A stretch of DNA of 64,000 nt. Origin: Rhynchopus sp. YZ270_cl-10. Lineage: Eukaryota; Euglenozoa; Diplonemea; Diplonemida; Diplonemidae. The notes beneath the pieces are model-generated. The model ran no database searches and was not told where the DNA came from. It saw only the letters and a program-made list of their open reading frames with translations. The translations under genes were made by a program, and so were the position numbers. Location: the NCBI GenBank assembly GCA_964035575.1, contig OZ037862.1, positions 496,001 through 560,000 on the forward strand. The letters run 5' to 3'. This document shows positions 30,734 to 40,922 of the stretch, piece by piece (the stretch's first letter is position 1; each line of letters begins with the position of its first letter).

Positions 30734-32245
30734 TCAACGCCTTTCAAATATACGGTCAAGCAGGAATGCTTCCTTTCTGTTGAAAAGGCCGTTGAAGCAC
30801 AGATTGTGTGAAGATGAGTCATCGTTGGGGAGAGGATCGAGGTAGGCAGGGGGGAGAGCGAGGGCGAGGAGCTGTTCGGAGGCTGTTGGGCGGAGGGCTT
30901 CTTCGGTGACATACTCAGATACCTTGCGACTGGACACAGCCTCCTCAAGAGCTACCACCGACTTTAGCTTTGTTGTTGCCTCCTTGCTTCTACACCACAG
31001 CGTGGACTTCAGCTTCAAAGAGACGGCTCCATGGTAAGAGCTCCCCGCAACCATCGTTACCACCAAACACCCGACCACAGCAGGATTGATAATCCCCCCA
31101 ACCATCTGACGGCGGTTGACATAATGTATAAAGGGATCAGGTTTTTGCCCTTCTGATACCGTTTTTTGTTTTCCCATATTCGCGCAGACGCCGTATCGGG
31201 TGTCACAAAAGGTGCTGTTTTCGTTGTCAGGTTTGTTTGGTTGGACGAAGGCGAAGTAGCGTCGTCTGCATACGGTGACCCCTTCTTGGTCGGTTTCCCC
31301 TGCGGGGAGATGGTAGTTGTTGTAGTGATTGTTGCGTGCGCAGACCTTGGTGGGGTGGTGGTGTTGTGTGTCGTGCCGTTCCTCTCTTTCCCCTGAGGTG
31401 TTGAGGTGCTCTGCATGGTGGAGCTGCTCTAACCAACGTTTCTGTCTTTGCGGCGAAGTGAAGGACGCCACCGCAGTGTGTCTCTGCCCTCCCACCGCCA
31501 CAGCGGGCACCGTCCTTGCAGCCTGCTGCGCTGCACCCACACTCTCCTCCACCGGCGTGCCTAGCATTGACATAGGCACCAACCGATTCACCTTCGACGC
31601 AACATAAGTGTTCTTCTTACACTTCGCTGCCGCTTTGCTATGTCGAAACCTATGTGCCTCATTCACCTGCACCTTCCTCCGTGCATCTGCAACATCCATC
31701 TCCTGCCTACGTTGTCCTCTATTCCATGCGAACAATGTTAAGATTTCTTGTGTATGAGATGGTTGAAGGCGCATCTCCGACTCATCTGCAGGAGCGCAGA
31801 GTGCTAAGGGAGAGGCGCGTTTCCGTCGTGACGCCTCGGTGGTGCTGATTCGTGTATTTGCTGGCGCAGATCGGAGAAAGGTGGTACGTTGTGCGGCGGT
31901 CATCCCGCCTCCTTCATCGGGAGGCCCTGCGGTGTTCAGAATGTCAAGAACCTGAGAAAGCGGCAACGGCTGTGGCAGCTTTGCGGAAGGACGGATGGAC
32001 CGGGTGATCGTGGTGGCATCCTGCCATAGGTCGCGTTGCTCTGTGCTCCGGGTGCGACCCGAAGGGATGCTCTGTACAGTCTGCCGTGTCGCTGCTGTGT
32101 CACTGCCTTTCAAAAAACGCTCCCGTTCTTCCACAGCAGCACCATCACTACGGACTGTCGGTTGCGCTACACTTCGCCCAGGAGGTAATGCCAGAGCCTT
32201 GCCCTGCACAGCACCGCATGCGGCTATCTCGCATGCATCAATCAT
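30734..32245 (-). CDS. Unknown protein with one hydrophobic helix near the C-terminus
   Basis: This is a 503-residue intronless frame with good codon structure that I do not recognise. The first two thirds are polar, Arg/Gln/Thr-rich and probably disordered (repeated TxRxT and QRR patterns), with a His/Asn-rich patch (KVCARNNHYNNYHLPAGETD). One hydrophobic segment (GGIINPAVVGCLVVTMVAGS, residues about 385-405) may span a membrane. A short helical region follows (EEAVSSRKVSEYVTEEALRP). The ATG at 32245 is only six bases after TTCCCAG and its pyrimidine tract, one of the clearest acceptor-like sites in the window. Confidence 0.72.
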   Translation of the reverse strand: MIDACEIAACGAVQGKALALPPGRSVAQPTVRSDGAAVEERERFLKGSDTAATRQTVQSIPSGRTRSTEQRDLWQDATTITRSIRPSAKLPQPLPLSQVLDILNTAGPPDEGGGMTAAQRTTFLRSAPANTRISTTEASRRKRASPLALCAPADESEMRLQPSHTQEILTLFAWNRGQRRQEMDVADARRKVQVNEAHRFRHSKAAAKCKKNTYVASKVNRLVPMSMLGTPVEESVGAAQQAARTVPAVAVGGQRHTAVASFTSPQRQKRWLEQLHHAEHLNTSGEREERHDTQHHHPTKVCARNNHYNNYHLPAGETDQEGVTVCRRRYFAFVQPNKPDNENSTFCDTRYGVCANMGKQKTVSEGQKPDPFIHYVNRRQMVGGIINPAVVGCLVVTMVAGSSYHGAVSLKLKSTLWCRSKEATTKLKSVVALEEAVSSRKVSEYVTEEALRPTASEQLLALALPPAYLDPLPNDDSSSHNLCFNGLFNRKEAFLLDRIFERR

Positions 32246-32805
32246 GTCTTTCTGGGAAGAGAGGGTGGGGTTTGAAGTGGAATGGGGTAGTGGGTGGGTG
32301 GGTGGGGGGTTGTAAAGAGAAGGATGGGAGGGTAGCTTTTATTAAGCTGCATCAGCAGTTTCGGGAGGAACCCGTTTTCTTTGTTTGTATGGAAGATAGA
32401 TGGTTTTTTTTTGCCAAAAAATGGCATATGGCTTGAATTCTATTTGCAAATAGAAAAAAAATAGAGTAGGGGGAAAATGTGACGTATGGTGCCTGTCAGC
32501 ATACCCAGTTACCCAGGGTTTCTCGTGGACCGCTGACCGCACCAACACAGAGGCCTTTTTGCAATTCATTGCTCTGAGCAGGGGAGTTTAAAAGTTTGGA
32601 TTTTTTTCAAAAAAAAATCCGGTTTGGGGGAAAAAGGGGGGGAAAAAAAATTGAGGTGTACCTCCGCGAGCGCAGCGAGCAGAAAAATTTAAGGTACCAT
32701 CATGCCGTCATCTGGGTAATCTTGGGATCGGGGGGAAAGGGCCCGACCTGCATTTTCCATAGCTTTTTTTTCCCCCAAAAATCCCCAAACCGGTTTTCCC
32801 GGTTT
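32246..32805. other. Intergenic spacer
   Basis: AT-rich sequence with a GGGTGGGTGGG run (32293-32312) and a GGTTTTCCCGGTTTTCAAAA-type inverted stretch near 32790-32825 at the end of the next gene. No gene is seen. Confidence 0.45.
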
Positions 32806-35793
32806 TCAAAACCGGGAAACCGGTTTATTCAACCCCCCTGGATGAAACCCCTCTAGGGGCAAGCATTTTTCTATGAGCTCGTCGGGGAGGTCTGTTGGTG
32901 GCCCGGTCCTCAGCTTCGCTGTGCTCGGTGAGGTTCGCTCTATCCAGGCACACGTTGTTCTCTTGCCTTCGCACTGCTCTGTGACCATATCGCCGAAGAA
33001 CTCGGGATCCGTAACACCGACCGTGGGGGGGCAGCCACCGATCATGGCATGTCTCTTCCAGAATAATTTGATGGCTTCGGTGTGTGTTGTTTCCAAGCGC
33101 ACCTTGGTACAGTCTTGGAAGAGCGACGAAGCACCCAACATGGGTGTAATGATAGTAATATTCGAGCAGTTCTTTACTTCAATTTTCCACGACTCCTCTG
33201 GGTCCGGTAACAGCACAATGCACAGCGGGCCTTTATAATCCAACACAGTCCACCTCTTTGACTCTATGTCCGCTAACACCCTGCCCTCTAATTTCCCTGC
33301 TTGAATCACCGGTGGGGTCTTCTGTTTCAAGGAGGTCTTCTGGGTGGGGGCAACCTGACGTTCTGTGTTCATCGGCCGTGGGGCTGCCTTCTCCTCACGT
33401 TTCTTTGCAGACCGCTTGTTTAGAAGGTATTTCTCTGCTGCATGTGGTGTTGCTTTCTTGGCAGGTTCGGCGGGCTTGAGATTCGGCTTGGAGAGTGGAG
33501 AGGAATGTGGTGTGGAAACAACGTCACTCACAGTTGCCTGCGGGCGTTGCAATTTCAGCATATCTGTCCCCTTCTCGCTAGCATTAGAGGTGGGCTGAAC
33601 GGGAATGTTTTCGGCAGGTGGTTCCAGGTTTGAGGATTGGGTAGGTAAGACATCGTTCGCAGTGATATTTGAGACTATTTTCTCTTCCCCGTCAGATGGA
33701 GGGGCCAGAACGGCAGCCTCGCTGAGAGGTGGCTCAATGTGCAGCTCAGCCAAATCGGTATCAGTTTGTTTGGAGGCTTCATCAGGTGGGTGTGAGCTTT
33801 GCTCCCCTTCTATCTGTGCCCCTTTTTCGTCTGGCTCTGACCGAACGGGGTTGCTGACAGGTGGTTGCGGAAGGTTTGCCTCAAGGTGGTCACGCATATC
33901 AGATGTGTCAGCACTTTGGTCAGAGACCGCCTTCTGCAACGACGGAGTTGGTAGATCTGACGGCGTAGTACCTGAACTAGGCGTTGCACCTGAACTAGAC
34001 GGTGTACCTGTGCTAGACGTTGCACCTGTGCTAGGCGTTGTACCTGAACTAGACGGTGTACCTGAACTAGGCGCTGCACCTGTGCTAGGCGTTGCACTTG
34101 TGCTAGGCGTTGCACCTGAACTAGACGGTGTACCTGAACTAGGCGCTGCACCTGTGCTAGGCGTTGCACCTGAACTAGACGGTGTATCTGAACTAGGCGC
34201 TGCACCTGTGCTAGACGGCTGCGTGCGAGGTGCACTACGCGGTGCAGCTAAAGGCAAAGAGTCTGCTCTCCTCTCGCTTTTGATGGTGGCAGAAGACTGC
34301 AGTGCTTTGTGCAGGATCTTCCTCCGGACAGGCTGCTTCGTAAGGTTTGGCCCAACGGAGTCGGGCCGTTCTGCTGAGGGGGCAGGGACACTTGGTTTGG
34401 AGAGTTGATTCACTGTTTCGCGGAGTAGAAGGTTTTTGGCTTGGTAGTTTTTGAGGCCTTGCGCCATCATGCCGATTTGCTTCTCGAGGGTAGCGGTTTT
34501 GTCATCGTTCTCCTTTTTAGCATCTGAAACGTGTTTGCAGAAGGCACGGAGTTTGCGTCGTAAGAGTAGCTTATTCTTCTTCTTCTTCTTCTTCTTTAGT
34601 TTTTTGGTCTTTTTTGTCTTGGTCGGCAGCACACCGTCTATTGTCGCGGATTTTCCCTCATGCATCCGCGCACGGTCCGCTTGTTTGTGTTTTTTACTAT
34701 TCGTTTCAGCCTCTGCGCGGGCCCGTCTGTTAATCGCTAGGTAGCTGTGCTGGTCGAGGACAATTTTGAAGTCGAACTCCCGCAAATAGCACTCCATAAT
34801 CTCTTGGTCGTCTGTGGAGAGGAAGGTGAGGATGCAGAGCCTACCGTACTCCACCCACTGGAAGTCAGTGTTGCGCATATTCGCGGCGCACGCCTCTAGT
34901 ATGCGACGGCCGTCAGGCGTTGTGGTGCCCACAAAGAGAAAGTTTTCTAGCATTTCAAACACATTTTCACGCCCGGAAGGAATACGGAGCACAAAAGGAT
35001 ACCCATACACAAGAAGCACATTCTGCGATGCCACGTCAACACCACCACGGTGAAACGCCTCGTAGCAGATCCCAGTCATGTACGCATCCATCCCAGCCTC
35101 ATGAGTCTTAGAGCGATCCACGGGGTCCAACTTCAATACCTTGCATGCCCCCTTGTAGTATTTATACAACCCAGCTCCCGTCCTGCAGTATCCAGACTGC
35201 ACAGCAAGGTACCGCAGATCGATAATACTGTGGATATGCCGACCAAGCTCCCAGAGGTAGTCCGTCAGGCTGCAGCCCTGCAGCTCGTTGCCAAAGAAGT
35301 ACGATGCCATGAGGAACACATCGTAGAGACATTGAAACCCCACAAGCGGTACGTCCACTCCTATCAAATCCCCAACCAGCTGCGTCACTTCGCCGGACCC
35401 TACCCCATGGTTGAGAAGGTGCTCGAGGTTGCAGCCACCCTCCTTGGTTAGCATCTCTAAGGCGTCCCTATTGCAGTAGAAATAGTCGTTTGGGATGACG
35501 TCCAGCGAGAACGTTGTGGTGTGGTAGCTGTTCTCGGAGTGGCTAAAGATGGAAAAGCCAAACTGCAGAAGCGCGGTGTCTGCGGTAACCTTTCGCAGCT
35601 GTGCACCATATTCATCAGGGGTAGATGTCAGGTCTGCAAAGTCCGTTCCACGCTGCGGCACCCCAGTGAACTCACAGTCAAAGGAAATAAACGAAGCACT
35701 CTGCACAAGCTTCAATACATCCTTCCGTCTGCTCTCAAAGTTGTTCTTATCGATCCTCTTCACAACAGACCGCAGGACAGTACAACGAAACAT
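32806..35793 (-). CDS. PARN/CAF1-type deadenylase with long Ser/Pro/Thr tail
   Basis: The first 250 residues form a DEDD-h exonuclease domain of the PARN/CAF1 family, which shortens poly(A) tails or trims small RNAs 3' to 5'. The catalytic set is complete: Asp39 and Glu41 in FDCEFTG, Asp158 in LVGFQCLYDVF, and His231 and Asp236 in KTHEAGMDAYMTG. The first in-frame ATG is at 35793, just before the domain (MFRCTVLRSVVKRID), and about 36 bases after a TTCTACAG acceptor-like site. After residue 350 come a Lys-rich, possibly nuclear-targeting run, a short coiled coil, a Ser/Thr/Pro/Gly minisatellite-coded tract, and a final folded-looking segment of about 140 residues (KRWTVLDYKGPLCIVLLPDP, KIEVKNCSNITIITPMLGAS) with a faint beta-helix look. 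At 995 residues it is well over human PARN length. Confidence 0.87.
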   Translation of the reverse strand: MFRCTVLRSVVKRIDKNNFESRRKDVLKLVQSASFISFDCEFTGVPQRGTDFADLTSTPDEYGAQLRKVTADTALLQFGFSIFSHSENSYHTTTFSLDVIPNDYFYCNRDALEMLTKEGGCNLEHLLNHGVGSGEVTQLVGDLIGVDVPLVGFQCLYDVFLMASYFFGNELQGCSLTDYLWELGRHIHSIIDLRYLAVQSGYCRTGAGLYKYYKGACKVLKLDPVDRSKTHEAGMDAYMTGICYEAFHRGGVDVASQNVLLVYGYPFVLRIPSGRENVFEMLENFLFVGTTTPDGRRILEACAANMRNTDFQWVEYGRLCILTFLSTDDQEIMECYLREFDFKIVLDQHSYLAINRRARAEAETNSKKHKQADRARMHEGKSATIDGVLPTKTKKTKKLKKKKKKKNKLLLRRKLRAFCKHVSDAKKENDDKTATLEKQIGMMAQGLKNYQAKNLLLRETVNQLSKPSVPAPSAERPDSVGPNLTKQPVRRKILHKALQSSATIKSERRADSLPLAAPRSAPRTQPSSTGAAPSSDTPSSSGATPSTGAAPSSGTPSSSGATPSTSATPSTGAAPSSGTPSSSGTTPSTGATSSTGTPSSSGATPSSGTTPSDLPTPSLQKAVSDQSADTSDMRDHLEANLPQPPVSNPVRSEPDEKGAQIEGEQSSHPPDEASKQTDTDLAELHIEPPLSEAAVLAPPSDGEEKIVSNITANDVLPTQSSNLEPPAENIPVQPTSNASEKGTDMLKLQRPQATVSDVVSTPHSSPLSKPNLKPAEPAKKATPHAAEKYLLNKRSAKKREEKAAPRPMNTERQVAPTQKTSLKQKTPPVIQAGKLEGRVLADIESKRWTVLDYKGPLCIVLLPDPEESWKIEVKNCSNITIITPMLGASSLFQDCTKVRLETTHTEAIKLFWKRHAMIGGCPPTVGVTDPEFFGDMVTEQCEGKRTTCAWIERTSPSTAKLRTGPPTDLPDELIEKCLPLEGFHPGGLNKPVSRF
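33958..34216. repeat. Coding minisatellite in the PARN-like gene
   Basis: Alternating 15-base units of the GGCGTTGCACCTGAACTA and GACGGTGTACCTGAACTA types repeat about 17 times. On the gene strand they encode runs such as SSGTPSSSGATPSTG. All units keep the reading frame. Confidence 0.85.
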
Positions 35794-36635
35794 CTTCCCT
35801 TTGTTCACATTTTCCCCTCGTGTACTGTAGAAGATGTAGTAGAAAAGAAGAGAAAATAGGCAGGGTTTTTTTCGGGGTAAATCCCATCTGAAGAGAGAGG
35901 TGGTAAAGAAAAAATGGGGTCAGTTTATTTTCTCTATTCCTAACTTCTAATGGGGGGAGCGGGAAAAGGGGTATAATAAGGGAAGGAAAACCACAAAGAA
36001 TCAATTAACGAAAGAGAGAGAAAAAAAATTGAAATATAGGTTATGTAGCTCTCTCGCGCTCACAACGTATAAGTAAAATACTATTCTAGATGTGGAAAGA
36101 CGTGGATTTTGGAGGGGGGGCTGCCTCCCCTCGTGTGGAGGGCTATCAAAATACAAACAGGTTGAAGGGAGGGATAGTATGTGCAGAAAGGTAGGGGCAA
36201 GCATATGCCACCCAATGCAGGAAAAAGCAAAGCTAGCAAAGCTAGCAAAGCCTTGCTTTCGTATTACAACCTCGCAAACATCAAAATGAAAGGAAAAAAA
36301 AAATTCTGACGAATGCCTCTCGTGTCCACAAAAAAGAGAGAAGTTGAAAGTGCAAAACGCCTCACTAGAGTCTCCGGCAGACGCAGGCACAGAATACACG
36401 TATTTTTTTTATATAATTTCACACAAAAAAAAAAAAGTTGGTAAGATGATAAGTCTTTGCATGGTTGCCTTATAATATTCTCTAGGAGAGAAACAAAAGA
36501 GGGGAGAAGAAGAAAAACAGAACGGAACAAAACACCCTCGGACCCTAATTGCCCTTTTTTGTTAATGATGCATTTGAAATCAGTTATGGGTACTTTCTGC
36601 GCTTATTGGACATTAGTGTATGATGTGTGCGTGCA
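35794..36635. other. Intergenic spacer with family B repeat
   Basis: Around 36335-36400 is a family B segment (GAAGTTGAAAGTGCAAAACG ... GACGCAGGCACAGA), with a degenerate second part near 36440. No gene is seen. Confidence 0.5.
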
Positions 36636-39600
36636 TCACCAAAACTTCCGCGGTGCGCTGGACACACTGGAACGCTGCGCTATCTTCCCATCTGACGTGG
36701 TCGTTGCGCTTGATATTTGTTCCTGTATTCGTATTTGGTTTTGTTTTTTTTGGGGTGATTGTTGCAGACACCCACGTTCATGTGAATAAAGAAAGTGAAG
36801 ACTCGGATCACTCCCCAGACTCTACACTTACATATAAAAAATGACACGAAGGCGTTTTTGTGTGTAACCACAGTGTGAACCGCTCTTGTGAAGGGTAGCC
36901 ATATCTGCGTCATAAGCACTTCGAAGAGAGGTGGTGAGGGTTTATTTGAAAAAATTGAAGCAGAAATTCAATTTCTGGTATTTTTCAGGCACTATGTCAC
37001 CAAAAAATGAGAGGTGGTGGGGGTGTGGGTAGGGGTGGATAGATGCATACCTCAAACTCGCCCCCTTCTGAGATGAAGGTGTTCAGCATATTCTGCACTT
37101 CATTCGCAAGAAAGTCTAGTTTGTGATCCATAGAGTCTGGCGGCGGCTGGGTGCTGCTTGCTGCTGCTGATACGGGCGGTGCTGATAGGGGCTGGGCCGC
37201 ACTGACAGGCGCAGACGCGTGCAGTTGCATAACCTCCGCATCTAAATCCACTGTATCCAGATCAGAGTCCCTCGAGGAGGGCACCTCCTCCCAGGTCACA
37301 CTTTGCTGCCCACGTTGCGGGGTCGCAGTTGCCCCGGCGGATACCTCAGCATCACTCAACTCTGGATGTTGATGGTGGCGTGTTGTTGCACTTGACACCT
37401 GCTCCTCCGCCCCACTTCCCCCACGAGACGCTCGCTCGGGCGACCCCGGCATCGACACCGCCTGGGCATCCTGCCCAATCTGCTTCCAAAAGCTGTACTT
37501 CCCCTTCGTCGGCGACAACCCCGCACCCTCCAAAGGCATCTTGGTAGGCGACACAGCCGGCTTCCCTGGAGAGGTATGCTCCTTCGTGGGCGACACCCCA
37601 TAGGGATAGGCATCCTGTGGCTGTGGCTGTGACTGTGACTGTGCTGGGAGAACCCGAAAGGGGTACTCCTCAGGAACAGCGTGGAGTGGAGCGGCGACAG
37701 GAATGCGGGGTGGGGAGAGGCGGGCTTGGACTGGGGGAAGCCCAACGCTGGGTTGGACGTCAGTTTCGTGGAGTGAGGCCATTTTTGATTCTAGACCACG
37801 AAGGCGAGCGAGGAGGGCTTGCGCCTGGTCGCGCTGTGGGGGAAAGGAAATGTGTTGAGACAAGAGAAAGAGCATACCTCAGTGGGAAGCTGTGCAGACG
37901 GTGCTGGCGGCAGCGGCAGCGGCAGCGGAAGTGGTGCTGGCTGAGGAACAATCTCGTCGCTCAAACTCCTCAAAGCCGGTACCTCAGGTGCCACGTTGTT
38001 CTGATAATATGGACTCGCAGTGCGCACCGGACGCTGACCTGGTGTAGGCCTTGTTGGCGAAAGACCTGGCGGACGGTGCAGCTGCGCTTGCACCCTCAGA
38101 GGGGACACAGAGGCGGGTGGGAGACCAACATTTTCGCTGGGGGTGCGGACATATTGCGATGGCTCGAGGGGTTCAAGAGGTTCAAGGGGTTCGATGAAGG
38201 TCTGGCTCTGTGGGAAGGGTGCGTCCGTTGGAGGGTGGGAAGGACAAGACAGTGCGGTGAGAGGTGCTGCTGGGGCGACGATGGGGTTGGGTGTGGGGGA
38301 GCGTCTGTCGTCCGGGCGTGAGAGGCGCTCCTCGGCGGCAAGGGCTTTGCTGCGGAGGGAGCTGTTCTCGGCACGCAGCTGCTGTACCTCGTCTGTGTTG
38401 CGTGAGTGTGCGAAGGACTCAACTGCGCTTAGGATGCTGCCTGCCTGTTGGTCCTGTGCCTGATGCGCCATAGTGTACATCTTCATCTCAACCTCCATCT
38501 GCCGTTGCTTCAGCATGTCATTCTCAGCACGTAGACGCGCATCCTGGTCGCGTGCCTTCGCCAACGCATCAGTCGTCTCAAGCAAGACAGGTGAAGGAGC
38601 ATGCAACTGCCTCGTCAAGCTCTCCAGCTTCCCCTCAATTTCGGAGATTTTCTGCTTCAGGTTTGTGTTCTCCTCTCGCAGCCAGCGCTGCTCGCGTTGG
38701 TCTGCCTCGCGCGCTTGGGTGAGCTGTTCCTTCGTCTGCAGCAAGGCACTGTGTGGTACGGTGTCCTTGATCTGGCGTGTCACCATCTCAAGTCGTGCCT
38801 CTGTCTCTGTGGTCTTGAGCTTGAGGTCTGCGTTCTCCTCACGGAGGGCCCTGTCGTTGCCGGCAGCGGCTGTCTCCTTCTGCAGCTCGGTGCGGAGCTT
38901 GAGGAGCTGCATGCGGGTTTTGTTCTTGACGTTGTCGAGCTCGCGCATGAGGCTCTGACGTGCGTCTGTCTCGGCGAGGAGACGCTGCTCAAGCGCAGAC
39001 ACCTCTTTGTGGTAACCGTAGTTCGCCTGCTCGATCTGTGTCTCCAGCTGCTGCACACGCACCAGCACAGGGCGGAGCTGCTCCTGCTGGTGAAGCATCT
39101 GCTCCTGCTTGGACACCCTGCTCTCCTGGTCGCGGCGTTGCTGCTCATGCGCCTTGCTGGACCGCTCCCGCTCGATTGCGTCTTCGATGGCGGCGATGCG
39201 TAGGTGGATCGCGTCCTTAGGCGCTTCGGAGGGCTCCTTCTTGCCTTCCCTTGCCTCTTCGAGGAGCTTGACACGGTGCAGGAGCTTGGCGTCCTCTCGG
39301 TCACGTTCAGCGTCTGCTTGGGTTTGGGTTGGGACTGGCTGGGCTTGTGGGGCTTGTGGGTAGCCCTGCGCAGCGTGCACTGCAGGTGGCAGATTCGTGG
39401 GATGTGTCTGCAATGAATGCACCGGCTGTGGCGGTGGTGCCTGCTGCTCCAAGGTCTTGCCCTCTGTAGGTGCTGATGCAGCCGCCGCCATATCACCAAA
39501 GAGCTTGCCTCTGTCAAGCAGGTTGTGCGACGCAGGCGCTACCCACAGAGACCGCTGTGCGGGCTGCACAGCACGCACCTGCGAGAGCTTCACCTCAGGC

Positions 39601-40751
39601 ACAGAAGGCACCGCCGACACTGACGTCGGCACCGACATCGGCAGGGACGCTGCACCCGAAGCTTGCTCCGACACCTCGCTGACAACCTCTGTGCGCCTGC
39701 TCGCCTTAGCAGAAGGTGTTGTCATAGTCGCCTGAACGCTGCTCTCTGGCGCAACGGACGGCACAGACGCTGCCTTCTCGCTCTGGGGCGCCGCTGGCAC
39801 AGAGTGCGTTGTGCTTGGAGGTGGTGGCGGTGGGTTGTTGTGGTTGTTGTGGTTGTTGTTGTTCGCCTCCTTATACAACGTGACGGTCACATTCGGCATG
39901 GAACCCCGCCGCAACGTCTTCCACACGGAGACAAAGGATTCATAGAAAAGCTGGTTTAGCGACAACTCCTCTCCGTTGCATTCCACGGTACAGTGGTGTC
40001 CTGACAGAGCCGCCTGCGCACTGGGGCCACGCAGGGTTTCCTTCAGAGAAGACCAAAACAACTCTCCGTTGGAATCGCTCTCTGGGGTCCGTCTTCTCCG
40101 TTCTGACACCTTGCGGAATTGCTGTGTAAAGTCTTCGTCATACACTGAATGGGGAATTGATATGTCACCTTCCGAGGGAGCGATGATAGGTTCGGGGTCG
40201 GGTGTACGGCGGCATTTGCTGCTCCGTTCAGAGCGGGCAACGTTTGTATTAGTCGTTGCCAGAGGCATGCGAGGGTGGCTTCTGTGTGCACGCTGTGGTA
40301 TCACTATCGGCTCCGGTGCATTCCCACTCGCAGAAGTGTTGCGAAAGCGCGACAGCAGCTCATCCGCCCACGACGCCTGCTCCGCTGCCTGCGCCTCCAG
40401 CACATCATGCTCCTCACGTCGTCTCCGCAACTCCTCCTTCAGCTGCTGTGCTTTGTTCTCATCCTGGCTGCCCCCACGACTAAGGGGCAAAGGAGTCTCC
40501 CCCATAGGCCTCAAGATGGGATGCGATGGGCGTGGGTCCATATGAGGTGCGCCACTTGATTTGCAGTAGGGCATTTGAGGCTCGTCGCATAGTCCCAGAA
40601 CGCAAAGGGTTGTGCGGGGTGTTGGTGTTGGTGTCGGTGCTGGTGTGGCATCACAAGAGGGTGTGTGTGTCCGACTCGCCAAAGAGGGCTGTGTGTGGGT
40701 CGTGTGCGTGTGCGATTGTGAGGCAGGCATCGAACGCTCCCTGCATTTCAT
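36636..40751 (-). CDS. Long coiled-coil protein with SPTK motifs, three exons
   Basis: This is probably a structural or cytoskeleton-associated protein of about 1247 residues. Exon 1 (40751-37878) has a short Pro/His-rich start, a Gln/Glu/Arg helix, a compact middle region (SGHHCTVECNGEELSLNQLF, residues about 225-290), a Pro/Ser/Ala-rich linker and a coiled coil of about 330 residues (from about 470) rich in Leu, Gln, Glu and Arg. A 44-bp intron (37834-37877) separates exon 2 (37833-37051), which carries three SPTK motifs, consensus sites of cyclin-dependent kinases. A 328-bp intron leads to a proposed last exon (36722-36636, EQISSATTTSDGKIAQRSSV and a short tail). The last exon is less certain: another open frame covers it. 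The ATG at 40751 is three bases after TTTTGTGCAG. Confidence 0.8.
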
Positions 40752-40922
40752 GCACTGCACAAAACAGAAATTTCAAAAATAATCTTTTTTTAAGCCCTGT
40801 TGTTGGGTGGGTGGTGAAGAGAGGAGAAATGGAAAGGAAGACTAAAAAATATACAAAAAAAATCTTCTTTTTTTTTTTCGGTGCAGAAATATCTGGGAGG
40901 ACAAATAAACCCCTTGGGAACC
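40752..40922. other. Short spacer with acceptor-like leader
   Basis: Only about 170 bases separate the helicase stop from the next ATG. On the gene strand the sequence ends in TTTCTGTTTTGTGCAG just before that ATG. Such tight packing with an acceptor-like site is what a trans-spliced array would show. Confidence 0.5.

Noticed and set aside
35794-35808. Upstream start for the PARN-like gene at 35808
   Set aside because: That codon is GTG. The first in-frame ATG is at 35793, directly before the nuclease domain.
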